A stretch of 64,000 nt of DNA from positions 2,803,501-2,867,500 of the forward strand of contig NZ_CP109446.1 in NCBI RefSeq assembly GCF_036227265.1. The letters run 5' to 3'. This stretch comes from Streptomyces sp. NBC_01476. GTDB taxonomy: Bacteria > Actinomycetota > Actinomycetes > Streptomycetales > Streptomycetaceae. Below the pieces are notes generated by a model. It made no database searches. It was not told the DNA's origin and saw nothing but the letters and a program-made list of their open reading frames with translations. This document shows, piece after piece, positions 1 through 7,991 of this stretch; the first letter of the stretch is position 1, and the number at the start of each line of letters is the position of its first letter. The translations under genes and the position numbers were made by a program.

Positions 1-720
1 CTGGCGATCCGCCGGAGCCTGCTGCCCGCCACCGACCTGTCGTTCGAGGGGTGCCGGGTGGCGCACGCCTACCGGCCCGCGGGGCAGCGCAACATCATCG
101 GCGGGGACTGGTTCGACGTCTTCCCCAGGCCCGGCCGCCGGGTCGGCCTGATCGTCGGTGACGCGATGGGGCACGGCCCGGAGGCCGCCGTCGCCATGAT
201 CCAGCTGCGGATGGCCGCGCGGACCCTGGCGGGGATGGACACCGAGCCGCAGGATCTGCTCCGCCGGCTCGACGCGCTCGCCGCGGACACGCCGGGGGCG
301 TCCTTCGCCACCTGCGTGTACGCCGAATGGGACGCCGGGCGGAACACCTGCACGCTGGTCGGTGCGGGGCATCCGCCGGCGCTGATCCGTGACGCGAGGA
401 CGCCGGCCAGGCCGGTCGCGCTCGAAGCGGGGCTGCCGCTGGGGCTCGGTGCGCGGAGCTTCGAACCCACGACGGTGCGGATCGACCGGCCGACGCTTCT
501 GCTGCTCTACAGCGACGGCCTCGTGGAGAGCCGCCACTGGGACATCGACGCGGGCATCCAGCGACTCGCCCGGGAACTGGACGCCGGGGCCGCGGACCTG
601 GGCGGGTCCGGCGCCGACGCGGGCCTGCAGTCGCTCTGCGACCGGCTGCTGGGCGCCGCGGCCCCGGGCAGCACCGCGGACGACCGCACCCTTCTCCTGG
701 CAGCCCTGACCCCGACCTGA
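1..720 (+). CDS. PP2C-family (SpoIIE-type) Ser/Thr phosphatase, 3' part only
   Basis: The reading frame is open from base 1, so the start and any N-terminal sensor domain lie outside the window. The visible 239 residues form a SpoIIE/PP2C phosphatase domain. The first codons read LAIRRSLLP, like the QRSLLP motif that opens this domain. Then follow GGDWFDVF (metal-binding Asp), GDAMGHGPEAA, GAGHPPALI and LLLYSDGLVESR, ending with DDRTLLLAAL. Such proteins in actinobacteria usually carry PAS/GAF sensors and dephosphorylate anti-anti-sigma factors. That role here is inferred from the family; the partner is not visible. The stop TGA is at 718-720. Confidence 0.93.
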   Translation: MAIRRSLLPATDLSFEGCRVAHAYRPAGQRNIIGGDWFDVFPRPGRRVGLIVGDAMGHGPEAAVAMIQLRMAARTLAGMDTEPQDLLRRLDALAADTPGASFATCVYAEWDAGRNTCTLVGAGHPPALIRDARTPARPVALEAGLPLGLGARSFEPTTVRIDRPTLLLLYSDGLVESRHWDIDAGIQRLARELDAGAADLGGSGADAGLQSLCDRLLGAAAPGSTADDRTLLLAALTPT

Positions 721-794
721 CCTGCGCCGCCCGACCCGGCCCCCATTGCCCCGCGCAATCCGGCATCCGTCGTCCGAGATTCCGGGGCCCCCGG

Positions 795-1652
795 TCAGCC
801 GAAGGTGTGGTCCGGGGGCGGTGGGGACCCCGTGGCGGTCGCGTCGGTGACCACCGCAGCGCCGCCGGTGAAGTCGGTGAGGGCGCGGCCGTGTTCGGTA
901 CGGGACTGGGCCGGGTCGGTGGCCAGCAGGCGGCCGAAGGCGGGCAGCGGGAGCGGGTCGGGGCCGGCCCAGAGGATGACGTTGCCGAAGCGCTTGCCGC
1001 GCAGCACCGCCGGTTCGGCGGCCAGTACGAGCGCGAGGCCGGGGAAGGCCGCGCGGACGGTGGCGAGTTGACCGCGGGTGAAACTGAGCGCACCGCCGTC
1101 GGTGAGGTTCACCGCGTAGTGGCCGCCGGGCCGCAGCACCCGACGGACGTCGCGCAGGAATTCCAGCGTGGTGAGGTGGGGCGGGGTGCGCGCACCCGCG
1201 AAGACGTCGGCGATGACCAGGTCGGCGGACGCGTCCGGCAGCCGGCCGAGGCCCTCCCGGGCGTCCGCGCCGCGGACCTTGATCCGCCAGCCGCGGTCCA
1301 GCGGCAGCTCGCGCCGGACCAGCTCGGTCAGCGCGGTGTCGGCTTCGACCACGACCTGGGTGGAGCGGGGCCGGGTGTGGGCGGTGTAGCGGGCCATCGT
1401 CAGCCCGCCGCCACCGAGGTGGACCGCCTCGATCGGCCGGCCGGGCGGCGCGACCAGGTCCACGATGTGCCCGAGCCGGCGCTGATAGGTGAAGCCGAGG
1501 TGGCCGGGGTCGGCGAGGTCGACGTACGACTGCGGTGCGCCGTCCAGCAGCAGCTTCCACGCGTCGGTACGGTCCGGGTCGGCCCGCAGCTCGGCCAGGC
1601 CGCCGGCCACAGCGGCGGTACGGCTCTCCGGGGCACGACGTGATCTGGCCAT
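795..1652 (-). CDS. Spermidine synthase-like SAM-dependent enzyme
   Basis: The protein has 285 residues. The start is ATG at 1652 (MARSRR), chosen because the longer frame upstream overlaps the neighbouring gene and is Arg/Trp-rich shadow sequence. It has the Rossmann core of the spermidine synthase/methyltransferase fold: EAVHLGGGGLTMARY (SAM-type Gly loop), VVVEAD (acidic end of strand 2), GADAREGLGRLPD and ADLVIADVF. There are no membrane segments, unlike the fused membrane/SpeE proteins of some actinobacteria, and the N-terminal beta domain of true SpeE is short. It may therefore be a polyamine synthase homologue or a methyltransferase with another substrate. A prim-pol-like small gene lies 7 bp upstream on the same strand. 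Confidence 0.85.
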   Translation of the reverse strand: MARSRRAPESRTAAVAGGLAELRADPDRTDAWKLLLDGAPQSYVDLADPGHLGFTYQRRLGHIVDLVAPPGRPIEAVHLGGGGLTMARYTAHTRPRSTQVVVEADTALTELVRRELPLDRGWRIKVRGADAREGLGRLPDASADLVIADVFAGARTPPHLTTLEFLRDVRRVLRPGGHYAVNLTDGGALSFTRGQLATVRAAFPGLALVLAAEPAVLRGKRFGNVILWAGPDPLPLPAFGRLLATDPAQSRTEHGRALTDFTGGAAVVTDATATGSPPPPDHTFG

Positions 1653-1659
1653 CCTCCGA

Positions 1660-2088
1660 TTATCGGCCCATCGGGCCCACCCCGCCGTACCCGCCCTCCG
1701 GGTCGTACCCGTCGACCAGCCGGATCGTCCGGGCCGCCTCGCCGAGCGCCGCCCGCAGGACGGCCGGGTCGGTGACCGCGGTGTCCGTGTGCGGCGGCAC
1801 CAGCCAGCCGTCACCGGACGACGGCCCGGCCTCGCCCTCCGGACCGCACGCACACGAGCTGCCGGGGACGTCCCAGGCGTCGGCGGTGCCGGGCGGCACA
1901 AGGAACGACAAACTGTCACCGGTGCGGTCGTGCAGCACCGGGCCCACTCCCCCGTGCGTGAGCCGGAGCAGATCCACGGCCTCAAGACCCTGCCGGGACG
2001 GGACCCGCACCAGATCGCAGTGCGGGGAGACCTCACTGTCCGGCCTGCCTGGTTCCGAGCGGTGCGGCACATTCTCTGCGTCCATCAC
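1660..2088 (-). CDS. Small bifunctional primase/polymerase-like hypothetical protein
   Basis: The protein has 142 residues. It starts at GTG 2088 or ATG 2085; a GGAGGG ribosome site at 2095-2100 serves either. The pattern 'CDLVRVPSRQGLEAVDLL...GPVL...LSFLVPPGTADAWDVPG...WLVPP' resembles the small prim-pol-like proteins of Streptomyces. It also matches the pattern of the protein at 19926-20561 in this window ('FDVVNLP...GPVAL...LLFTAPGTAHRL...VPPL'). Catalytic acidic residues of a working primase are not evident, so enzymatic activity is doubtful. The stop lies 7 bp before the spermidine synthase-like gene, suggesting co-transcription. The family assignment is from pattern memory only. Confidence 0.7.
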   Translation of the reverse strand: MMDAENVPHRSEPGRPDSEVSPHCDLVRVPSRQGLEAVDLLRLTHGGVGPVLHDRTGDSLSFLVPPGTADAWDVPGSSCACGPEGEAGPSSGDGWLVPPHTDTAVTDPAVLRAALGEAARTIRLVDGYDPEGGYGGVGPMGR

Positions 2089-2311
2089 GGCGAACCCTCC
2101 TCACCATCACCCATGGCGCCCGCACTCCGGCCGGACGCCTCACCCCATACAACGCCGCAGGACGTCAACGGCTACGCCACTTTCACGCCTCAAGGGGTGG
2201 CGTTTGCTGGCGAATCCCTCCGGGCGCGTCGCGGGGGACGGCCAACCGGACGTGGCGCGGGGGCAGTTCGCCGGCCGCACGGGTGCTCGGGGCGCTCGCG
2301 CGACCCCCCGT

Positions 2312-2905
2312 TCAGCCCAAGTGGCCGGTGTCGTTCCAGCGTTCCAGTGCCGGGGCCCCGTACGCCCAGCCGAGGATGGACAGGGAGGCGGGGTCGAGGC
2401 GGAGTGCGGCGGCGAACGCGGGGTCGAAGCCGAGCCAGCGGGCGCCGAGCACGCGCAGGAAGTGGCCGTGGGCGAAGAGGAGGACGTCGTGGGAGGACCC
2501 CCGGGCCCAGGAGATGACCTCGTCCGCCCGGGCGGCCACCGACGCCAGGGACTCGCCGCCCGGCACCCCGTCCCGCCAGATGTGGAAGCCGGGGCGCAGC
2601 TCCTGGAGCTGGGCCGGGGTCAGCCCCTCGTAGTCGCCGTAGTCCCACTCCAGCAGCGCGTCCCACTCCTTGACGCGGCTGCCGAAGCCGGCCAGCTCGG
2701 CGGTGGCGGCGGCCCGCAGCAGCGGGCTGGTGCGGACCTCGACACCGGGCAGTCCCTGCCAGGGGCCCGCCGCCAGCCGCTCGCCGAGCAGCAGCGCGGT
2801 CCTGCGCCCTTCGGCGGTCAGCGGGATGTCGGTGCGGCCGGTGTGCCGTCCGGAGAGCGACCACTCCGTCTGCCCGTGGCGGACCAGGAGGATACGCGGA
2901 GCCAT
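2312..2905 (-). CDS. Histidine phosphatase family protein
   Basis: The 197-residue protein belongs to the phosphoglycerate mutase-like histidine phosphatase superfamily. [18 protein letters not shown] carries the RHG motif (residues 9-11, catalytic His10) and an Arg for phosphate binding. [14 protein letters not shown] is the second phosphate pocket, EWDYGDYEG the acidic segment and [11 protein letters not shown] holds the second catalytic His. Length and motif spacing are normal for cytoplasmic broad-range or acid phosphatases of the family; the substrate cannot be told. The gene stands alone on the minus strand, with a TetR gene upstream in the same direction. Confidence 0.93.
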   Translation of the reverse strand: MAPRILLVRHGQTEWSLSGRHTGRTDIPLTAEGRRTALLLGERLAAGPWQGLPGVEVRTSPLLRAAATAELAGFGSRVKEWDALLEWDYGDYEGLTPAQLQELRPGFHIWRDGVPGGESLASVAARADEVISWARGSSHDVLLFAHGHFLRVLGARWLGFDPAFAAALRLDPASLSILGWAYGAPALERWNDTGHLG

Positions 2906-2935
2906 GCGGGAGGTCCTTCGTACGAGAGGCGGGCG

Positions 2936-3012
2936 GCGGAACCGGCGGAACGGACGGAGCAGGCGGACCCACCGGAACCGCCGGAAGTGCCGGAACCGCC
3001 GGCACCAGGGGA
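2936..3012. repeat. Short CCGGAA-rich low-complexity stretch
   Basis: The interval between the histidine phosphatase and the TetR gene is built from degenerate repeats of the units CCGGAA, CCGCCGGAA and CGGAGCAGG. No gene is supported here. It looks like simple-sequence expansion. Confidence 0.5.
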
Positions 3013-3020
3013 AGGGTCCA

Positions 3021-3716
3021 TCATGACGCCTCGTGCCCGCCCGTCCCCAGCAGCCCCCGCAGCATCGCGTCGAGCCCCACCTCGTACTGCTCCGTCCCCT
3101 CCCCCTGCGCGGCCAGCAGCTCAGGGGCCAGCGCCGCCAGCGCCGGGAACCGTTCCTCGCACAACGCGTCCAGCTTGGCCCGCACCCGGTCCCCTGCCCC
3201 TTCCTCGCACAGCGCCCGGGCCCTGCGGATGTTCCACAGCGCGGACCCCACGGTGTACTGCATGAGCGCGAGATGGGCCTGGGCGGCGGCCCGGGGCGGG
3301 AGGCCGGCCTGCCGCAGCAGCCCGAGCATGCGGTCGATGACGGCTGTCGCGTCGTCGCCGCGGGTCGGCCGCAGCGTGAGCAGCTGAAGCGCGGAGGGGT
3401 GGTCGGTGAACAGCCGGTAGACCCCGCGGCACACTTCGCGCAGTTCCCTGCCAGGGTCCCGCGAACCGCCCGGCGGGAGCTCTATCGTGTCGAGCAGGCG
3501 CTGCGCCACCGCGTCGTTGATCTCGTCCTTCCCCTTGAAGTAGGAGTAGACGGCCATGGTGCCCACATCGAGCTGCTGGGCGAGCGCGCGCATGGTGAAC
3601 GCCTCGGGGCCGTCACGGTCGAGCAGGGTGATGGCGGCGTCGAGGATACGATCCGGGTTGAGCGAATTACGGGGTGCGCGGCGCCGCTGGGGACAGGCCG
3701 GCTGGCTGGCGGACAT
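3021..3716 (-). CDS. TetR/AcrR family transcriptional regulator
   Basis: The 231-residue protein starts with an N-terminal TetR helix-turn-helix at about residues 20-66: [14 protein letters not shown], then [21 protein letters not shown]. The tail is a TetR_C-type ligand domain ([38 protein letters not shown]), typical of TetR/TetR_C_1 regulators. It is transcribed divergently from the PAP2 phosphatase gene, and a near-perfect palindrome at 3924-3944 sits between the two starts. The likely role is a ligand-responsive repressor of itself and of the phosphatase gene. The ligand is unknown. Confidence 0.92.
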   Translation of the reverse strand: MSASQPACPQRRRAPRNSLNPDRILDAAITLLDRDGPEAFTMRALAQQLDVGTMAVYSYFKGKDEINDAVAQRLLDTIELPPGGSRDPGRELREVCRGVYRLFTDHPSALQLLTLRPTRGDDATAVIDRMLGLLRQAGLPPRAAAQAHLALMQYTVGSALWNIRRARALCEEGAGDRVRAKLDALCEERFPALAALAPELLAAQGEGTEQYEVGLDAMLRGLLGTGGHEAS

Positions 3717-3923
3717 CCAGGTCTCTTGTTTTCTCGTCCTGCGAACGATCCTTCGGAACTCACGGAGCGGAACCAGTGGAACTCTCGGGAGTCCCCGAAC
3801 GCGTGGCAGGCAACCCGCGGTGGCGGTCCGGGCGTCCCTCTGCGTGCATACCCTGCCACGGAATGTTGAACACCGTACAAATCGCGGGCGGCTCCGGAAT
3901 TTCCGGGGCGCTGTCGGTGTCGT

Positions 3924-3944
3924 CTAACGTACGTCGTACGGTAG
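3924..3944. promoter_or_regulatory. Palindromic operator candidate for the TetR protein
   Basis: CTAACGTACG, a single T, then CGTACGGTAG: the two 10-bp arms match as an inverted repeat at 9 of 10 positions. It lies in the divergent region 67 bp upstream of the PAP2 start. A 21-bp palindrome between a tetR gene and its divergent neighbour is the usual arrangement for a TetR operator. Binding is inferred. Confidence 0.6.
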
Positions 3945-4011
3945 AGGGTACGCCAAAAGTCCATGACCGCCGCCTGCGGCCTTCGTTCGGAGAAGCTGGA
4001 GAGACGTCCGC

Positions 4012-5103
4012 ATGACGATCACCGCCACCGCACCGCGGGCCGCCGCGTACCGGGGCAAGCTGCGCTGGTGGACCGAGCTTCCGCTCATCGCCGTCATATA
4101 CGCGCTGTACTCCGGGGCCCGGCTGCTGGTCCGCGGGGACGTGGACGACGCGGTGGAGCACGGCGCGGACATCCTCCACTTCGAACAGTTCACGCACCTG
4201 GATCCGGAGCGGTTCTTCAACCGGCTCTTCACCCACCACGCCTTCCTCGGGGTGCCGGCGGACTTCGCCTACGCCTCGCTGCATTACGTGATCACGCCGT
4301 CGATACTGGTCTGGCTCTGGCTGCGCCGCCCCACCGCCTACCGGCGGGCGCGCACCTGGCTGCTGGCCTCGACGCTGATCGGCCTGGTCGGCTTCACCCT
4401 GGTGCCCACCGCGCCGCCCCGGCTGCTGCCGGGCGCGCACGGGTTCATCGACACCATGGCGCAGTACGGCAGTTACGGCTGGTGGGGCACCGACGCGAGC
4501 GCGCCACGGGGCCTGGGACACCTCACCAACCAGTACGCGGCGATGCCGAGCCTGCACGTCGGCTGGTCGCTGTGGTGCGGGATCATCCTGTGGCGGTACG
4601 GGCGGCACCGCGTGGTCCGCGGCCTCGGGCTGCTCTACCCGATGGTCACCGCGCTGGTCGTGATGGGCACCGCCAACCACTACCTGATGGACGCGGCGGC
4701 CGGTGTGGCCACCATGGGCGTCGGCTTCCTGATCTCCAAGCCGGCGCTGCGGGTCACCGACCGGGTGCAGGCACGGGTCCGCGCGGCCTTCGGCGGGACC
4801 CCGAGACTGCGGGGGCTCGACGGCCCCGACGGCACGGAGGCGGCACCCACGGGGACCACGGTGGTCGCGGTCCCGGCCGGAACCGTCCCCGCCCAGGCGC
4901 AGCCGGCCGCGGAGCTCGAAGCCGGGGCCGCGGCCCCGTCGGACGAAGACCTGGACGGCACGAAACCGGGCGGCTCCGGCGGCTCCGGCGAGAAGAAACC
5001 GGCCTCGCCCCGCCCCGTCCACGCCCCCTCCCCCCGCGAGCACACCCCCGACACGGTCCGGGTTTCCGGCGCGGAACACGCGGGCCGGACCCGGCTGTCG
5101 TAG
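4012..5103 (+). CDS. PAP2-family membrane phosphatase (inositol phosphorylceramide synthase-like)
   Basis: The protein has 363 residues and starts at ATG 4012 behind a GGAGAG-type site. It has about five or six hydrophobic segments in residues 20-240. LVGFTLVPTAPPRLL and the lipid-phosphatase motifs AAMPSLHVGWSLWCG (PSxH) and TANHYLMDAAAG (NHxxxD) define the PAP2 superfamily, in the PAP2_3/IPC-synthase-like branch common in actinobacteria. The last ~110 residues are a charged, Ala/Gly/Pro-rich cytoplasmic tail with no fold I recognise. The likely reaction is dephosphorylation or phosphotransfer on a membrane lipid phosphate. The upstream divergent TetR gene and palindrome suggest regulated expression. 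Confidence 0.88.
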   Translation: MTITATAPRAAAYRGKLRWWTELPLIAVIYALYSGARLLVRGDVDDAVEHGADILHFEQFTHLDPERFFNRLFTHHAFLGVPADFAYASLHYVITPSILVWLWLRRPTAYRRARTWLLASTLIGLVGFTLVPTAPPRLLPGAHGFIDTMAQYGSYGWWGTDASAPRGLGHLTNQYAAMPSLHVGWSLWCGIILWRYGRHRVVRGLGLLYPMVTALVVMGTANHYLMDAAAGVATMGVGFLISKPALRVTDRVQARVRAAFGGTPRLRGLDGPDGTEAAPTGTTVVAVPAGTVPAQAQPAAELEAGAAAPSDEDLDGTKPGGSGGSGEKKPASPRPVHAPSPREHTPDTVRVSGAEHAGRTRLS

Positions 5104-5124
5104 CCAGGTGCCACACTTTCGCGG

Positions 5125-6243
5125 GTGAGTACTACGCACCACCACTCCCTGCGCGAGCGGTTGGCCGCGCTGCGCGGTCCCGGCACCGCACCCCGCCCGA
5201 TGGACGCCCGGGCGCTGGCGGCCCTCGCCGCCAACCCGGGCTGCCGCCGCCGCGCCCTGCTGGACGCCGCCGGAGTCGACAAGGGCGCGGTCGCCGAACG
5301 GCTGGGCGCGCCCGCCCGGTTCGGCCAGTCCCGGTTCGCCTTCTCCCGCGGCCACGCCTTCGAGGCCCGGGTCAAACGGGACGGCTGCGTCGAACTGCTG
5401 CGGCTGCTCGGCGTGGAGGACACGGCCGCCGATCTGCCCGACCTCGGCGCCCCTGGTCCCGAGGGCCGGGTGGCCCGCACCAAGCTGGCTCTCGCCGAGG
5501 CCAGGAGCGGCGTCTGGACGCTGCTCGACCACCCGCTGCTCGCGCTCGACGTGGCAGGGTCCACCGCGTATCTGGAGCCGGACGCCGTGGCGGTGGCGCC
5601 CGACGGCCGCTGGACCGTGGTGGAGATCAAGTCCTTCCCGATCCTGGACGGCGGCGCCGACGCGATGAAGGTGGGCGCGGCGGCCCGGCAGTCGGCGGTG
5701 TACGTGCTCGCGCTGGACGCCGTCGAGGCCGGCCGCAGCCGTACCGACGTCCTGCTGGTGTGCCCGAAGGACTTCTCCAACCTGCCGACCGCGGAATGGG
5801 TCGACGTGCGCAAGCAACTCGCCGTCACCCGGCGGCAGTTGGGGCGGCTGACCCGGATCGAGGAGATCGCCGCCGCGCTGCCCGGGGGCACCACCTTCGA
5901 CCTGGGGTACGACCCGGACGGCCGTACGGTGACCCGCCCCGTCGACGAGCTGTCCGCCGCGGTGGACACGGTGCCGATGGCGTACGCCCCGGAGTGCCTG
6001 TCCACCTGTGAGCTGGCCTTCCACTGCCGGGACCGGTCGCGCGCCGAGGGCCGGGTGGACGCGCTGGGCCGCGGGCTGCGCGGTGAGCTGGGCGAGCTGA
6101 CCACGGTGGACGCGGTGCTGGCCGCGGCGAGCGGGCTGGCCGGAGAGCCGGACGACCCGGCGGTCACCGCGCTGCGCCGGGCCGCGGCGCTGCGGGCGGA
6201 GGCCCTGGCCGAGGCGGCGAAGGAGGGGCCCGGATGTCCGTGA
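5125..6243 (+). CDS. Cas4/RecB-like PD-(D/E)XK nuclease with probable Fe-S cluster
   Basis: The 372-residue protein starts at GTG 5125, 21 bp after the PAP2 gene. Central EPDAVAVAPDGRWTVVEIK gives the PD-(D/E)XK core (D153, E167, K169). A lone N-terminal cysteine (C40, in NPGCRRRALL) and a C-terminal trio C291-x3-C295-x5-C301 reproduce the 1+3 cysteine layout that holds a 4Fe-4S cluster in Cas4, AddB and Dna2 nucleases. The C-x3-C spacing is one residue longer than the usual C-x2-C. Further conserved-looking parts are the segment QSRFAFSRGHAFEARV and a Gln in AARQSAVYVLAL. It overlaps the next gene by 10 bp. It is likely a DNA exonuclease working with the helicase two genes down. Confidence 0.72.
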   Translation: MSTTHHHSLRERLAALRGPGTAPRPMDARALAALAANPGCRRRALLDAAGVDKGAVAERLGAPARFGQSRFAFSRGHAFEARVKRDGCVELLRLLGVEDTAADLPDLGAPGPEGRVARTKLALAEARSGVWTLLDHPLLALDVAGSTAYLEPDAVAVAPDGRWTVVEIKSFPILDGGADAMKVGAAARQSAVYVLALDAVEAGRSRTDVLLVCPKDFSNLPTAEWVDVRKQLAVTRRQLGRLTRIEEIAAALPGGTTFDLGYDPDGRTVTRPVDELSAAVDTVPMAYAPECLSTCELAFHCRDRSRAEGRVDALGRGLRGELGELTTVDAVLAAASGLAGEPDDPAVTALRRAAALRAEALAEAAKEGPGCP

Positions 6244-7991
6244 TGGGGACGCTGGCCCGGGCCGAGGCGGTGGCCGGCGGCCGGGCGGTGCCCGCGGCGA
6301 CCGTGCGGCACCGGCATCTCGCCGAACGCCCGCTGGTCTTCGTACCGCTGACCACCGCCGGTGAGTCCGGGGCGCCGCTGGGCGCGCTGATCGGCACCGA
6401 CCGGGACGCCCCGGCGCTCTTCGTCGTACCGCAACCGCTCGACCGGGAGCTGCGGTTCGGCTTCTTCGCCGGGCTCGCCGGGGTGCTGCTGCCGCTGCTG
6501 GAGGCTTATGGCGACGCGGTGGACATCGAGCCGGCCACCCGTAACCGCGAGGAGACCGAGGTCTGCGCGGACGCCCTGCAGATCGTGGTGCCCAATGGCG
6601 CGGCGCTGGAGTTCGTCCGGCTGGTGGGCCGCTCCACGCGCTTCCTGCGGACGGTCGCGGACCCGGAGGCGCCGCACCCGGTGCCGGTCCCGGTCCCGCT
6701 CTTCGGCCGCTGGCTCACCCACTACGCCGAGCGCTCCCGCACCCCGGGCAGCGCCCTGCTGGTGGCGATGACCGATCTGCTCACCCGCCACTGGGCGACC
6801 GGGCAGAGCGCGATGGAGGACCAGCACCTGGGCGCGCTGCTCGGCTGGATCGACCCGCCGCCCGGTGTGGACGGGCTGACCGCGGCGACCCGGGCGCAGA
6901 CCGGGCGCGGCCCCGACGGGCTGCTCTTCAGCCCGCCGGCCGGCCCGGCCACCGACCCGGTCTTCGACAACCGGGTGCTGGCACCGGCCATGGCCCGTTA
7001 CGACGCGGCGCGGGCCGCCGGGGACGGTACGCAGGAGGAAGCCGCGGAGGCCGAGGTGCGGGAGCTGGTCAGGTCCCAGCTCCTGCCGACCTGGGACGAC
7101 GTGTGGCGCGGGCTGGACCTGCTGCGGGCGCTGCCCGAGGGGGCGCACGTGGGCGAGCGGTGGAAGCGGGACCGGTGGTCCTTCACCGGGCACCGGGACC
7201 GGATCGCGGCCGGGGAGCCGCCGCAGCCCAAGCGGGACGACGCGATCACCGCGGCGCAGAAGCTGGCCGGGCGGGAGACCGCGCAGGCCCGGCTCTTCGC
7301 CCAGGAGGCGCTGGACGATCCGCTGGCGATGGCGGCCCGGCGGCTGGCCGGTGAGGCGTTCACCGGTGAGGTGGTGGGCGTGGAGATGACGTACTCCGAC
7401 GGCAAGCGGCCGATGCCGCGGCCTCTGGTGACCGTCGCCACGGGTGATGTGCCGCAGGCGGAGCCGGGTGCGAAGGCGTACCGGGCGGTGCCCGGGGCGA
7501 AGTCCGCGCAGAGCGCCGAACTCGTCGCCGCCGAGGGGGACTTCGGGGAGGTGCGGGTCACCGTGCGGCTCACCGGCGGTATGGGCACCGGGCGCACCCC
7601 GAAGGAGGGGTCTGTCCCGGAGGCGGGCGACCGGGTCACCTTCACCTTCTTCGAGCACGAGCCCCGCAGCGGCCCGTCCCTGCCGGACCCGGAGGCGACC
7701 CCCTGGACGCACGGCGGCCCCCCGGGCACCGCCGCGACCCCGGCGGCCCCCGAGGAGGCTCCCGCGGCCTCCGCCGAAGCCGCCCCGGACCAGGCACCGC
7801 TCTCCGACGGCACCGCACCCGCGCACCCCGCCTCGCGGGCGCCCGGGGGCACCGGCACCCCTCCCGCGTCCACCGCGCCCCCTGCGTCCACCGCGTCCAC
7901 CGCGTCCACCGCGCCCCCTGCGCCCACCGCGCCCACTGCGCCCGCGCCCGCCGATCCCCCCGATCCCGTCACCGACGAGGACTACCTGTGA
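6234..7991 (+). CDS. Hypothetical protein between nuclease and helicase genes
   Basis: I do not recognise this 585-residue protein. Residues 1-~470 look globular (FVPLTTAGE, LFVVPQPLDREL, LTRHWATGQSAMEDQHLGALLGWIDPP, LLPTWDDVWRGLDLL). The last ~110 residues are Ala/Pro/Ser/Thr-rich with short repeats and end in an acidic DEDYL tail. There is no signal peptide, membrane segment or nucleotide-binding motif. It overlaps the nuclease gene by 10 bp upstream and the helicase gene by 4 bp downstream, so all three are probably made together in fixed amounts. A scaffold or DNA-binding subunit is possible but unproven. Of two adjacent ATGs (6234, 6243), the first is used here. Confidence 0.85.
   Translation: MSVMGTLARAEAVAGGRAVPAATVRHRHLAERPLVFVPLTTAGESGAPLGALIGTDRDAPALFVVPQPLDRELRFGFFAGLAGVLLPLLEAYGDAVDIEPATRNREETEVCADALQIVVPNGAALEFVRLVGRSTRFLRTVADPEAPHPVPVPVPLFGRWLTHYAERSRTPGSALLVAMTDLLTRHWATGQSAMEDQHLGALLGWIDPPPGVDGLTAATRAQTGRGPDGLLFSPPAGPATDPVFDNRVLAPAMARYDAARAAGDGTQEEAAEAEVRELVRSQLLPTWDDVWRGLDLLRALPEGAHVGERWKRDRWSFTGHRDRIAAGEPPQPKRDDAITAAQKLAGRETAQARLFAQEALDDPLAMAARRLAGEAFTGEVVGVEMTYSDGKRPMPRPLVTVATGDVPQAEPGAKAYRAVPGAKSAQSAELVAAEGDFGEVRVTVRLTGGMGTGRTPKEGSVPEAGDRVTFTFFEHEPRSGPSLPDPEATPWTHGGPPGTAATPAAPEEAPAASAEAAPDQAPLSDGTAPAHPASRAPGGTGTPPASTAPPASTASTASTAPPAPTAPTAPAPADPPDPVTDEDYL

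Noticed and set aside
2190..3005. 271-codon minus-strand frame over the histidine phosphatase
   Set aside because: Arg/Ala/Pro-rich shadow of the real gene at 2312-2905; no motifs of its own.
5125..6243. Cas4 of a CRISPR adaptation module
   Set aside because: Only the fold and cysteines resemble Cas4. No cas1, cas2, other cas genes or repeat-spacer array is present in the window.
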